Assembly (NCBI GenBank): GCA_000156295.1
Contig: DS999228.1
Span: forward strand, 62,001 to 126,000
Length of the DNA stretch: 64,000 nucleotides
Reading direction: 5' to 3'
Source of the DNA: a marine gamma proteobacterium HTCC2148
GTDB taxonomy: Bacteria > Pseudomonadota > Gammaproteobacteria > Pseudomonadales > Halieaceae
Shown piece after piece: positions 1-9,541 of this stretch. Made by a program: the position numbers and the translations under genes. Numbering within the stretch: position 1 is the stretch's first letter; every line of letters starts with the position of its first letter. Under the pieces are notes generated by a model. The model was not told the origin of the DNA. It worked only from the letters and a program-made list of their open reading frames with translations, and ran no database searches.

Positions 1-3000
1 GCGGCATGATACCGTTCCACTGCACTGCGTTCACCTCCATGGGCCCATTAACACCTTGGAGAATAATTCTCGCCAACCACTCGGGAGGACCCGTCACCCA
101 ACTAGCACCTGCCAGGGCGGGGGCAAGGCCGGCGATACCTGCGCCGTTTGCCCCATGACAGTTAGCGCAGGTCGGATAATAGTTTTGTCCGACCTCCATG
201 AGCGCTATTTGCTCTGGACTCAATGGTTTAATGCCCAGTGCCAGCTCATCGCCCGGCCAGGTAAATACCACACGTGCATTGAGACGGGCATTCCACAGTG
301 GATCTTTTTCGCTGATGTCTGTCGCCGAAAAAATCGGCGGCGCTGACCCTAACCCGGCAGGTATAAAGCCATCAGTCCTGGCCAGTGCAGAGAAACCAGA
401 CAACATGGCCAACTGCTGCCAGGCGCCGTCCCCTCGGCGGTCTTCGATCAGGGATAAGAGATCCAACATTGCTGGAGCGATGCCATTATCAGAGCTCATG
501 TCCGGGCGAATGGTTCGGTAGGCATTCGCCGCCAAGGCCGCCAGGGCTTTTTCCGCGCCGTCACTCTGGGCAGGTAGCCCACCTGTAGTGACCATTTCCT
601 GCAGGAAAATGAGTTCCCTGTTGCGCAGTGCCCTTACCGCCGCCTGACGGACGTAAACGCTATCTGCTGTGCTATTGAGAATCAGACCCAGTGTGTCGCG
701 TGCGGCCGTGTCGCCGGCTTGTGCGCCCAATGCAAATGCATACTGCATCACCAACTGCTCAGGCCCAGCCAGCAGATTCTCACTGACAGCGACCAGTTGC
801 GGCGCAGTCAGCAGGCCAGCACCCGCCCTCAGAGCATGAATTTGCCGCTGCGGATCTTCCGAACGCAAAAGTTTAGCGACCAGAGATGAGGAAAGTTCAT
901 TGCGACCGTGAAGCGTCCAGATCGCATGGAGTGCTGGCACTGTTTCACTTGCCAGAGCCAGGGCCTCAAGCGCTTGCACCTGTCCGACAGGCTGCTTGAG
1001 TAACAGGCGCTGGGCAGTATCCCGTGTCCAGCCATTACTGGCAGACAAAGCACTGATTAATTGCTCAGGCGCGGCTTCTGCCAGTGCAGGTGTTGCCCGC
1101 TGCTCGCGACCTGCTGAATGGCGAATCCTCCATATACGGCCTTTGCCGACAGGTTTATCGAGCCCGCGCTCGAGAATCTGTTCCCGCAACTCATCCGTTA
1201 AAAAATGATCGTCTTGAATGATGCCGCGATACATGTCGATCAAATAGAGACTGCCATCGGGCCCGTTAGCAGCATCGACAGGCCGGAAACGTTCGTCAGT
1301 TGACCCCAGAAAATCCCGCTGGCCCCACTGCTCGTCAGGGTATAATTGCTGTTGCGCAGAGACACCGATTTCCAGCTCCTCAAGGGCGAACTGGGCTACC
1401 ACGTTGCCTGCAGATTCGGGCACAAAAGCATGGCCACGATACTCATCTGGGAACTGGTCTCCACGATAAATTGCTAATCCGCTGGCTCCGGTTGCTCGGT
1501 TAAGGCGTCCATCCTTACGCAAAGTACCTTCGAGGTATGCACGATTAACACCGGGATTGACGCGCACCGAATAAACCAGTGAAGGGTCCGTAAGATTGAC
1601 GCCGATACCTGCTGGATAAGAGTCAATGCCCGGTTCTACGATATCATCGCCCTGAAAGAAGTCAGCCTGTAGCCAGCTTGAATTGTTGTTGTAGTAGAGG
1701 CGCCCGTAGTCATCTTTACTGATGCCCCACTGCCCCCGGGAGGGCCCTTGTGACTCTTGCAGTTCACCATCCACCAATCGCATACGGCGCTTTGACTTGG
1801 AGTTATAAAGCCAGTTGTCCAAACCGGGCAGCAAGCGGTTTTCCATGTGCTCCACGTTGGCCGCATCCGGCGCATAACCCCCGACGCTGCGCTTTTGCTC
1901 ACAGAGCACATCTTTCGAAGGTATAGCGCAAAGCCACAAATTGGGGGGCTCGCCGATTAACACACCTTCATTAACGACGGCAACGGCCCTGGGGTTGACT
2001 AACCCGCCAAGAAAAACCTCGCTGGTGTCCATGCGCCCATCGCCGTCAACATCTTCCAGGCGCACAACCTGACCTACAGGCTCTTCACTGCCGGTACCGT
2101 AGGCATCGGGCATGTATCCGCGCATTTCGACTACGTAAAGTCTGCCGTACTCATCCCAGGCCATGGCCACCGGATCCTCCACCAGGGGTTCCGCGGCAAC
2201 CAACTCAATTTCAAAGCCCGGGGCGATTCGAAAAGCGGCCAGCGATTCCTCTGGACTCAGTACGGGTGCAGGCGCGTTATCAAGCGTCTTATAAAAAGCA
2301 ACTTCCTCACGGTTTTCCTGCAGATTTGTCCAGGAGAACTCGCCGATCTCGAAGCGATCCGCGCAGTTGGCCGGTTTAATCCGCAGTTTTCCTCGGCTGG
2401 CAAGGTCAGACCCAACATTCGCTATCCGCAGGACATCGTCGCTATCGACACTGAGCGTGGCTGAATCACCAATAGTGATACCTCTAAAGCGATGACGACT
2501 GGCTGGTGTCAGACTCACTTCTTCCATTTCAGTGACTTTATCGGGTGTGACATGGCGACTCGTGGCCCGATCAGCATAAATACTGGCCTCAACAAAAGAT
2601 TCGCCATCACTCATCTCCCCGCCGTCATAACGCATACGCACTATCGTCGGCGCGTCACAGGCAGGGACTGAAAATTCCACACTCGCGTCTGCAAAGCGGC
2701 GGCGGGGACTGAGCCAACCGCCATCCTCCTGAAAGCCACCACTGATGCCGACTCCCTGAATGTTGATGTCGTTCAATCTATCCAGCACCCAGTCATCCGC
2801 CACTAACTCGCTACCTGCCTGGGCAATGGGTTCCAGCTCTTTAATCCGAATGTGGCGCCATCGCATAATACCAACGTCGCCCGCGTGAACCTGCAGGGCG
2901 ATAAAACCTGCAGCGTCAAATGCATCGATAATAGTCGCCGCTGCGATACCGTTTATCCAGGTTTGCAGCTTGCCACCGCGAGCACTGATTTCGAGATCGT

Positions 3001-3475
3001 TCCAATCATCCAGCTTCACTGCCTCGCTGACAGCCTGCTTGCCTTCAAGGTCGTACAACCACCCTCTTCTCGCCTCGTCGTAAATTCCTGCACTCCAGGC
3101 GCGGTCCGAATGATCGAGTTCGTACTGGTAGCCATAGGCCCGACCGTCACCCTCGCGCTGTTGGGCACGGAACAGAACGCCAGAATTTCCTAACTCATCC
3201 CAACGCATCTGCATACGCAGATTAAAATCCCCAAAAGTTTTCTCGGTGCGTAAGAAAGTATTATCGCCGGGGCCATGAATACCCTTGATAGAATCGCCGT
3301 CCGCCTCAAAGGTAGACTCCCCACCGATCACCCGCCATCCGTCTAGAGATTTCCCGTCGTAGAGCAGGACATAATCGTCCTCCAACTCGAACGTACTCTC
3401 CGATGGTTTAAGAAACGCCATGTAAACTGCGACACCTATGGCGGCAATCAACAGCACAGAGAAAATTCTTTTCAT
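1..3475 (-). CDS. Exported DUF1080 / beta-propeller / HEAT / cytochrome c protein (partial)
   Basis: An uninterrupted minus-strand frame starts at the ATG at 3475 and runs off the left edge after 1158 codons, so the C-terminus is missing. Residues 1-17 form a hydrophobic export or anchor segment. Residues about 30-215 look like a DUF1080 (3-keto-disaccharide hydrolase, concanavalin-like) domain (LLYDGKSLDGWRVIGG). Residues about 400-790 look like the sorbosone-dehydrogenase-like propeller of PVC-type membrane-bound dehydrogenases (GFEIELVAAEPLVEDPVAMA; DVDGDGRMDTSEVF; GPDGSLYLIDMYRG). Residues about 800-1050 are helical HEAT-like repeats. A class I cytochrome c begins near 1090 with the haem motif CANCH at residues 1103-1107 (bases 155-169). 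It lies 69 bp after uxuB on the same strand, suggesting a periplasmic sugar-oxidising role in uronate or polysaccharide use. The domain names come from motif recognition; the substrate is unknown. Confidence 0.85.
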   Translation of the reverse strand, partial: MKRIFSVLLIAAIGVAVYMAFLKPSESTFELEDDYVLLYDGKSLDGWRVIGGESTFEADGDSIKGIHGPGDNTFLRTEKTFGDFNLRMQMRWDELGNSGVLFRAQQREGDGRAYGYQYELDHSDRAWSAGIYDEARRGWLYDLEGKQAVSEAVKLDDWNDLEISARGGKLQTWINGIAAATIIDAFDAAGFIALQVHAGDVGIMRWRHIRIKELEPIAQAGSELVADDWVLDRLNDINIQGVGISGGFQEDGGWLSPRRRFADASVEFSVPACDAPTIVRMRYDGGEMSDGESFVEASIYADRATSRHVTPDKVTEMEEVSLTPASRHRFRGITIGDSATLSVDSDDVLRIANVGSDLASRGKLRIKPANCADRFEIGEFSWTNLQENREEVAFYKTLDNAPAPVLSPEESLAAFRIAPGFEIELVAAEPLVEDPVAMAWDEYGRLYVVEMRGYMPDAYGTGSEEPVGQVVRLEDVDGDGRMDTSEVFLGGLVNPRAVAVVNEGVLIGEPPNLWLCAIPSKDVLCEQKRSVGGYAPDAANVEHMENRLLPGLDNWLYNSKSKRRMRLVDGELQESQGPSRGQWGISKDDYGRLYYNNNSSWLQADFFQGDDIVEPGIDSYPAGIGVNLTDPSLVYSVRVNPGVNRAYLEGTLRKDGRLNRATGASGLAIYRGDQFPDEYRGHAFVPESAGNVVAQFALEELEIGVSAQQQLYPDEQWGQRDFLGSTDERFRPVDAANGPDGSLYLIDMYRGIIQDDHFLTDELREQILERGLDKPVGKGRIWRIRHSAGREQRATPALAEAAPEQLISALSASNGWTRDTAQRLLLKQPVGQVQALEALALASETVPALHAIWTLHGRNELSSSLVAKLLRSEDPQRQIHALRAGAGLLTAPQLVAVSENLLAGPEQLVMQYAFALGAQAGDTAARDTLGLILNSTADSVYVRQAAVRALRNRELIFLQEMVTTGGLPAQSDGAEKALAALAANAYRTIRPDMSSDNGIAPAMLDLLSLIEDRRGDGAWQQLAMLSGFSALARTDGFIPAGLGSAPPIFSATDISEKDPLWNARLNARVVFTWPGDELALGIKPLSPEQIALMEVGQNYYPTCANCHGANGAGIAGLAPALAGASWVTGPPEWLARIILQGVNGPMEVNAVQWNGIMP

Positions 3476-3544
3476 TGTGGTTCCATACTTTTCGTCATCA
3501 TTTTTCGCAGCACTGGTTCTATCGCCCGCTACGCATCCAACTAT

Positions 3545-4975
3545 CTAAATCGAAACAAGTGCCAAAATCCCGCCCTGCGCCAATTTGTCTATTTTCTGTT
3601 CAATCTGTCGACACAGCGAGTCGACAGACGTCACTGTGCGTTGTGTTACTCGAGCACAAGCAAGCAATTCGCGCAGCCGCGAGTCATCCCGCCGGGCACG
3701 CAGCTGCAATAGCTGAGCCTCTTTCGGATCACTGATCGCAATATCGGTATACAGCACCAGATAGCACCACGCAGCCAACGCCACGATGAGCTTGCTGTTT
3801 TCGCCACTGCCCTGCAGCACCGGCAACCATCTGTGACCGATTTTTTCGCTGCCATCCATGGCGATTTGTTCACAACGGTGACCCAGGCAGGGGTTCCGAA
3901 ATCTAGCGAGCAGCTGCGATTTGTATCCCTCTATATCAAAGTCCGATGGCGCATTAAGCGCTGGCATTAAATCGTCGTTCATTAGGGTTTCAACGAATTC
4001 GCCTAGCTGCCTATCGGTCACTACCTGATCGACGAACTCCTTACCCGCCAGCAATCCGCAGTATGCAATTGCCGAGTGACTGGCGTTGAGCAATCGAAGT
4101 TTTATTTCCTCGTAGGGTGCAATGTTTTCGACATATTGCACGCCTGCTGCTCGCCAGTCTGGGCGCGGTGAACAAAAATTATCTTCAATGATCCACTGGC
4201 TGAAACGTTCTGTTGCGATCGCGCTACAGTCTGTTAAACCCAGCATTTGAGACTGCCTCAACTGCTGGGCCTCTGTGCTGGCTGGCACAATACGGTCGAC
4301 CATGCTGGAGGGACAACTGGTATTGTGTTGCAACCAGGCGCTGAGCTCTGGAAAAGCCAGTTCAGTATATTCTTTCAGTACGCAAGCGATGACCTGCCCG
4401 TTCGCCGCCACGTTGTCGCAGCTGATAACAGTGACCGGACTATTTCCAAGTGACTGCCGCCTGCGTAAGCCCAGTGCCAATAAACCGATAGCCGAACGAG
4501 GTGCCTCGGGCGCAGCAAGGTCGGCCTCTATCACTGGATTTGATCGATCAAGCGAGTGCCCGTCGGGGCCGGTGCAATATCCCTTCTCGGTAATTGTCAG
4601 GGTAATAATCGCTGTCGTTTCTGCAGCGATGGCACTCACTACTTCGTCGAGCTGGGTCGGCGCAAACAAAACCTGGGTAACAGAGCCGACAAGACGCAGC
4701 GACTGTTCAACTCCGCCTTCGCTGAGCACCGAATACAAACAGTCCTGGGGCAGCAGCTGCCGGGCTACGGTATCACTGCGCAAAGAAACGCCGATGATTC
4801 CCCAGTTTCCGCCACTCAGGTTCATTGCCTGGTCGGTGTAAACGGCCTGATGAGCACGCTGAAACGCGCCAATCCCAAGATGCACTATGCCCGCTTCAAT
4901 ACTGTCACGGTCATAGGTTGGCAACTCAACTGACACGCTTAGTTCGCCCAGACTGGCTTTTGTCAGCCGCGGCAT
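3545..4975 (-). CDS. uxuB: D-mannonate oxidoreductase / fructuronate reductase (mannitol dehydrogenase family)
   Basis: This cytoplasmic enzyme of the long-chain mannitol dehydrogenase family interconverts D-fructuronate and D-mannonate with NAD(H). Family signatures are the N-terminal HLGIGAFQRAHQAVYTDQA segment, ITEKGYC near residue 130, SCDNVAANG near 185 and MVDRIVP near 220, followed by a helical C-terminal domain. The ATG at 4975 shares its A with the TGA of uxaC (TGATG), which argues for translational coupling and for this start over the GTG one codon upstream. The length of 476 residues fits the family. The neighbours uxaC and uxuA support fructuronate rather than mannitol or tagaturonate as substrate, although the sequence alone does not exclude tagaturonate reductase. 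Confidence 0.9.
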   Translation of the reverse strand: MPRLTKASLGELSVSVELPTYDRDSIEAGIVHLGIGAFQRAHQAVYTDQAMNLSGGNWGIIGVSLRSDTVARQLLPQDCLYSVLSEGGVEQSLRLVGSVTQVLFAPTQLDEVVSAIAAETTAIITLTITEKGYCTGPDGHSLDRSNPVIEADLAAPEAPRSAIGLLALGLRRRQSLGNSPVTVISCDNVAANGQVIACVLKEYTELAFPELSAWLQHNTSCPSSMVDRIVPASTEAQQLRQSQMLGLTDCSAIATERFSQWIIEDNFCSPRPDWRAAGVQYVENIAPYEEIKLRLLNASHSAIAYCGLLAGKEFVDQVVTDRQLGEFVETLMNDDLMPALNAPSDFDIEGYKSQLLARFRNPCLGHRCEQIAMDGSEKIGHRWLPVLQGSGENSKLIVALAAWCYLVLYTDIAISDPKEAQLLQLRARRDDSRLRELLACARVTQRTVTSVDSLCRQIEQKIDKLAQGGILALVSI

Positions 4976-6381
4976 CACAATTTATATGCAGCTCTGGCAA
5001 GATTCCCGGCAAGGTCGACAGCCAATTCTGACGCTTCTGGCATTGTCATACGGTGCTCTGCTACCAACTGGGCTAAAAAACGACAGTCGATACGCCGGGC
5101 AACGTCGTGCCTTGCAGGAATTGATAAAAAGGCGCGAGTGTCATCGTTAAAACCAACCGTATTATAGAAACCGGCTGTTTCCGTCACCTGTTGTCGGTAG
5201 CGCAGCATTCCCTCGGGACTATCGTGAAACCACCAGGCTGGCCCCAGTTTCAGGCACGGATAATGACCTGCAAGAGGCGCTAATTCTCGAGCGTATGTGG
5301 TCTCGTCCAGTGTAAACAGGATCAGCGTAAAACCCGCTTCGTTACCCACTTTCTCCAACAGCGGCTTGAGTCCCCGCACAAACTCTCCGGGCAGCGGTAT
5401 ATCCGCGCCTTTGTCCCGCCCGAACTCCCGAAAAAGTTGTGAATTATGGTTGCGAGAAACACCCGGATGGAGCTGCATAACCAGGCCATCGTCCAGACTC
5501 ATCAACGCCATTTCCAGCAACATCTGCCCACGGAATAGCTCCGCTTGATCGGTGTTGAGCGAGCCTCTTAAGGCCTCTTGATAAAGCCGCTCGCAAGTTG
5601 ACTCGGGCAAGTCAGCCGTCAGTGCGCTCGGGTGCCCATGATCCGTAGCAGTAGCGCCCATTGATTTGAAAAAGGTACGGCGTTCTCGCAGCGCAGCAAG
5701 ATAACCCGAAAAGTGATCGCAACTTTCACCACTTGCTAGCGCCAGTTGCGCAATATTATCGGCAAAGCCCTCAAACTCAGGATCGACCACAGGGTCAGGT
5801 CGAAACGCCGTTATGACGCGTCCTGGCCAGGGGTCGGCTTGCAGCCGGCGATGCGCGTCCAGCGGGTCTAGCGGTGACTCCGTGGTCGCGATGACCTCTA
5901 TATTAAAGCGCTGGAATAACGCCCTTGGAAGGCATTCAGGCTGGGAGAGCTGACGATTGATCTCCGCGTAAATGCGCGGCCCGTTGTTCTCAGTCAGCAA
6001 TTCATCAATGCCAAAAACTTCTACGAAAACATGATCCATCCACAACCGGGTCGGCGTGCCACGAAACAGATGGTAGTTGCCTGCGAACAACTGCCAAACA
6101 GCCTCAGGATCTGCTTTAGCAGCAGCGGAATCGCCATGTCTAACGCCGAGTTCATCCAAGCCAATGCCCTGACTGTAAAGCATACGCAGCAGGTAATGAT
6201 CAGGCTGCAACAATAGCTCAGTCGCGTTAGCAAATGCTCGATTGTCAGCAAACCATCGAGGGTCGGTATGGCCATGAGGACTGACAATCGGCAAGTGAGC
6301 AACCTGTTGATACAGCTCTCGTGCTATGTCTCGCTGCCTGGGGCAGCTCGCGAATAATCGATCCGGGTGTAAAACGCTCAT
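4975..6381 (-). CDS. uxaC: Glucuronate isomerase
   Basis: This is uronate isomerase, 468 residues, of the amidohydrolase-like TIM-barrel family. It converts D-glucuronate to D-fructuronate (and galacturonate to tagaturonate). The metal-binding HxH lies in SPHGHTDPRWFADN near residue 35, followed by the family blocks HYLLRMLYSQGIGLDELG and KLGPAWWFHDSPEGMLRYR. Its ATG overlaps the stop of the upstream regulator gene (ATGA at 6378-6381), and its own stop overlaps the start of uxuB, so the three genes form a tightly coupled operon. The family assignment is firm; which hexuronate the cell really meets is inferred from uxuA and uxuB nearby. Confidence 0.95.
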   Translation of the reverse strand: MSVLHPDRLFASCPRQRDIARELYQQVAHLPIVSPHGHTDPRWFADNRAFANATELLLQPDHYLLRMLYSQGIGLDELGVRHGDSAAAKADPEAVWQLFAGNYHLFRGTPTRLWMDHVFVEVFGIDELLTENNGPRIYAEINRQLSQPECLPRALFQRFNIEVIATTESPLDPLDAHRRLQADPWPGRVITAFRPDPVVDPEFEGFADNIAQLALASGESCDHFSGYLAALRERRTFFKSMGATATDHGHPSALTADLPESTCERLYQEALRGSLNTDQAELFRGQMLLEMALMSLDDGLVMQLHPGVSRNHNSQLFREFGRDKGADIPLPGEFVRGLKPLLEKVGNEAGFTLILFTLDETTYARELAPLAGHYPCLKLGPAWWFHDSPEGMLRYRQQVTETAGFYNTVGFNDDTRAFLSIPARHDVARRIDCRFLAQLVAEHRMTMPEASELAVDLAGNLARAAYKL

Positions 6382-7073
6382 TCTTCGCTGTCCAGCAAAC
6401 TGTCGATGACTCGCTGCAAGTGGTCAGACATGGCCTGGCTGGCAGCCGCCGGATCAGAGGATTCCAGTGCTGCAAAAATACGCTGGTGATCGGACACAAT
6501 AGGGCGACTGCCCTCCTCTCTAATTCGCTGGTGAAAACGCGTACTGATTTCGGACTCGTTACGCAGCCGCCACAGCCATTCAACGGTAACGCTTAAAGCG
6601 CCATTGCCTGAGGCTTCAGCTATCGTGCAGTGAAACTGCTCATCAATTACTTCCGCTTCTTCCACCGATTGTTCCTGCCCCTCCATAGCCGATAATAGTG
6701 ATTTGAGCTCGGCGAGCTGCTGGGCATTAATATGCCGGGCCGCCAGCGCACAGGTTTCACTTTCGATAAGTTTGCGCGCTTCGAGGATTTCAAATGGACC
6801 CGGTGCCTGCGTCTGGGGCAGCTGGGCACTCGTCGCGCGATCCAGTACGTAAACGCCCGAACCAGAACGGACTTCCACCAGGCCAGCAATCTCCAACGCG
6901 ATCATTGCCTCCCGAATGGTAGGTCGACTCACTGCAAACTGCCCGGCAAGGTCGCGCTCTGCAGGCAGACGACTACCTACACTGAAACTGCCATTGTCTA
7001 TAAGCTGCTGCAATTGCTCCGCAACCTGCAAATAGAGCCGACGCACTTTGACAGCCTGAATAGGAGAATTCAC
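6378..7073 (-). CDS. FadR-subfamily GntR transcriptional regulator (UxuR/ExuR-like)
   Basis: A winged-helix GntR domain (AEQLQQLIDNGSFSVGSRL, then ERDLAGQFAVSRPTIREAMI) is followed by an all-helical FCD ligand-binding domain, as in FadR, UxuR and ExuR. I take the GTG at 7073 as start because AGGAGG lies 10 bases upstream and it falls just after the stop of the preceding gene; an ATG at 7094 is also in frame but has no clear ribosome site. From GTG the product is 231 residues, usual for the family. The gene sits inside the operon it probably controls, directly upstream of uxaC with a 4-base overlap. A matching palindrome lies at 10750-10768. Uronate or fructuronate as inducer is inference. Confidence 0.88.
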   Translation of the reverse strand: MNSPIQAVKVRRLYLQVAEQLQQLIDNGSFSVGSRLPAERDLAGQFAVSRPTIREAMIALEIAGLVEVRSGSGVYVLDRATSAQLPQTQAPGPFEILEARKLIESETCALAARHINAQQLAELKSLLSAMEGQEQSVEEAEVIDEQFHCTIAEASGNGALSVTVEWLWRLRNESEISTRFHQRIREEGSRPIVSDHQRIFAALESSDPAAASQAMSDHLQRVIDSLLDSEE

Positions 7074-7074
7074 C

Positions 7075-8160
7075 TTAACCACACCTCCTGCCATCAGCAG
7101 TATTTTGCGCCAACATGCTAAGCTCGGCGGCCTTGAATGCATGGTCCTGGGACATTGCGTTCTCCGTTCGCTGAATGCAGTCGACAATTAACTGACCAAA
7201 GAAAGGAAAGCCTGTTTTATTGAGGCACTCCTCAGTGCTTTCACCAGCGCCATTAACCAGAATCAACGTTGAAGATGGCGCTTGACCGGTAACATCGAGG
7301 TACTTGCGCAGCTCAATGGTTCCTTCAGTGCCAACAATAAACGTGCGACCGTCGCCCCATGTCCGCAACCCGTCGGGCGTATACCAGTCGACCCGAGTGT
7401 AGAAAGATGCACCGTTGTCTCCCGTTAAGGACATTTCACCAAAGTCCTCGAGATCCGGTTTATCAGGATGGCCGAAGTTCTCTACCCTGGCAAAGTTCAC
7501 GGTGGCAGTGCTGCAGTCGGCGTAGGTGAGGAACTGCTCTACCTGGTGTGAACCAATGTCTGTGAGAATCCCGCCGTAACACTGCTTGTTAAAAAACCAG
7601 TCGGGACGGGTGTTTTTCGCCAGACGGTGTGGGGCGAGATTGAGCACCTGCAACACACGACCGATGGCACCGCCGGCAATAAGTTCTCCCGCGCGCCAGG
7701 CCGCATCGTTGTGCACCCTCTCGGCGTAGTAAACCGCATACTTTTGCCCACTGCTAACAACCGCCTCTTTGACAATCGCTAATTGTTCCAGGCTTGTAAA
7801 CGGCGACTTGTCAGTAAAATAGTCTTTGCCTGACTCCATCACTTGTACGCCAATGCCGGCCCGTTCATTAGGCACCGCTGCGGCATTGACCAGTTTCAAC
7901 GCCGGGTCATCCAGAATTTGTTGGAAACTATGCGCTACAGTGACCGATGGATAAGCCTCTACAAACCTCGCCACTTTATAGGGGTCCGGATCGTATACAT
8001 ATTTAAGGGTGGCCCCGGCGTCAACCAGCCCGTTGGTCTGCCCATAAATATGCCCGTGATCCAAGAAAGCAGCGGCAAATAAAAACTCGCCGGGGGCGAC
8101 CACTTTTTCAGCCTCGCCGGTGGGCGCGTAATTAGCGCCGTCCTTGATATTAACCACCAC
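7075..8160 (-). CDS. Gfo/Idh/MocA family oxidoreductase
   Basis: This 361-residue protein has the Gfo/Idh/MocA layout: an N-terminal Rossmann half followed by an alpha/beta C-terminal substrate domain. The N-terminal nucleotide-binding segment is unusual, FLFAAAFLDHGHIYGQ in place of the usual GxGxxG, while the dehydrogenase core (DYFTDKSPFTSLEQLAIVKE, where K is the expected catalytic lysine of the EKP-like motif, and GGILTDIGSHQVEQFLTYA) is recognisable. The start is a GTG with GGGAGA just upstream. It follows the NRAMP-like gene by 10 bp and its stop abuts the regulator start. A role in oxidising or epimerising a sugar acid derivative is likely from the operon; the substrate cannot be read from sequence. 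Confidence 0.85.
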   Translation of the reverse strand: MVVNIKDGANYAPTGEAEKVVAPGEFLFAAAFLDHGHIYGQTNGLVDAGATLKYVYDPDPYKVARFVEAYPSVTVAHSFQQILDDPALKLVNAAAVPNERAGIGVQVMESGKDYFTDKSPFTSLEQLAIVKEAVVSSGQKYAVYYAERVHNDAAWRAGELIAGGAIGRVLQVLNLAPHRLAKNTRPDWFFNKQCYGGILTDIGSHQVEQFLTYADCSTATVNFARVENFGHPDKPDLEDFGEMSLTGDNGASFYTRVDWYTPDGLRTWGDGRTFIVGTEGTIELRKYLDVTGQAPSSTLILVNGAGESTEECLNKTGFPFFGQLIVDCIQRTENAMSQDHAFKAAELSMLAQNTADGRRCG

Positions 8161-8170
8161 TGGCTCTCCC

Positions 8171-9541
8171 TTATATCCAGTCCATCGCTACAGCCGTGCT
8201 ATAGCTCACACTGGCTAATACCGTCATAATACAAAGCAACATGGCGGCATTAAACAGCAGCCTTTTGCCGCCACTCGGGCAGTCATCGCCAAGGTAGGCC
8301 CGATTGTTATTAAGGAACAGCCATCCCAAGTAGGCGATGGGCAGCAAGAAGCCACAGATGGCTGATGTTGGCAAAATCACATAAGCCCCCATGCTCGACC
8401 AGAGGAAAACACCCAGCACCGCTGGCGTAGGCAGCAACAATGCCAGTCGGTAATTGCGCGTGTGTGGCTCCCAATTAAACATGGCGCCTGCCGCTGCACC
8501 ACAACAAAGCATGTGCATGACAAGAGACCCTATCGCCATGCCCAATATCCCCAGAGCGAAAATCAAGCGTCCGGTGACCGGACCCATGCCTGCCTCTGCA
8601 AACATGGCACCCGCCTGAGTAGGACTTAACTTGCCCTGAATACTCATGTCGCTGCCGTAGAAAGCACCTGCCGCGGCGATCGAAATAAGGCCGGTAACCA
8701 AGATGTAGGGGATTACTAGACCCATTACAATATCCCAGCGAGACAACACCCTGTGCTCCCTGCCCCAGCCTCTGTCCAGCAAGGTATAGCCATACACAAA
8801 AGTCATGTTAATTCCCACTGCCGTTCCCAGCGCAGCCATCACAGTCGTTACTCCTGCAGCGTCGCTCGGGAGGCTACTGGGAATGTAACCTGCTGCAACT
8901 GCAGACCAATTGACCTGACCGCTGGCCGAGGCATTGATCACCACCCACAGGAACGCCACAACGATCATTGCGCTCAAATACTTGATCGCAGTTTCGAAAA
9001 TTTTCACTGCGCGACCCCCGGCGCCATAGTGCCAAGCTGTATACGCGCAAAGCATCCACACCAGAACCGCGAGGAAAAACAAAAATGCCTCTCTGAAGGC
9101 TCCCTCTTTTTGTTGCAAACTGAAGCCCGTGCTGACCGCGATGACCTCCTCCAGCATTCCCGCGCTCAGCGGATAATGAGAAAAGCCCCAAATAATACTT
9201 GAGGCCAGGGCTGCAATCGCCCAAAGCCACGCCAGCGAGGGGTGCAGATGGTCGCGCATGGCGGCGAAAGGACTAGCACCAGTGCTCAATGTCTGGTGTG
9301 ACAGTGCAAACAGCATGATGCAGCCGATAAGCATAGCCAGGGGTTGGACCCAGAGCAGCTCATAACCGTAAACCGCACCTATGGTAAGCGACGTAATAGC
9401 ACTACCACCGCCCAGCGTCATCGCACCCTGCAACCAACCTGGCCCGCTCAGGCGTAAATAGGTCGGCGCTCTTGCCCATGAAGGTTTGTCTGACAGGGCT
9501 GCCAACTGTATCAATTCGTTATCGGAAATTGGCTTACTCAT
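8171..9541 (-). CDS. NRAMP-fold polytopic membrane protein, metal motifs absent
   Basis: This 456-residue protein has about 11-12 hydrophobic segments. The opening GPGWLQGAMTLGGGSAIT and the layout resemble NRAMP divalent-metal transporters. However, the first helix has TLGGGSA where NRAMP carriers have the metal-binding DPGN, and the later helix expected to hold MPH reads GTAVGINMTFVYGYTLLD. It therefore probably does not carry Mn2+ or Fe2+ like canonical NRAMPs. It lies inside the uronate operon, its start overlapping the stop of the upstream Gfo/Idh gene (ATGA) and its stop 10 bp before the next one. Uptake of a sugar acid or sugar is a reasonable inference from position, not shown by the sequence. 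Confidence 0.75.
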   Translation of the reverse strand: MSKPISDNELIQLAALSDKPSWARAPTYLRLSGPGWLQGAMTLGGGSAITSLTIGAVYGYELLWVQPLAMLIGCIMLFALSHQTLSTGASPFAAMRDHLHPSLAWLWAIAALASSIIWGFSHYPLSAGMLEEVIAVSTGFSLQQKEGAFREAFLFFLAVLVWMLCAYTAWHYGAGGRAVKIFETAIKYLSAMIVVAFLWVVINASASGQVNWSAVAAGYIPSSLPSDAAGVTTVMAALGTAVGINMTFVYGYTLLDRGWGREHRVLSRWDIVMGLVIPYILVTGLISIAAAGAFYGSDMSIQGKLSPTQAGAMFAEAGMGPVTGRLIFALGILGMAIGSLVMHMLCCGAAAGAMFNWEPHTRNYRLALLLPTPAVLGVFLWSSMGAYVILPTSAICGFLLPIAYLGWLFLNNNRAYLGDDCPSGGKRLLFNAAMLLCIMTVLASVSYSTAVAMDWI

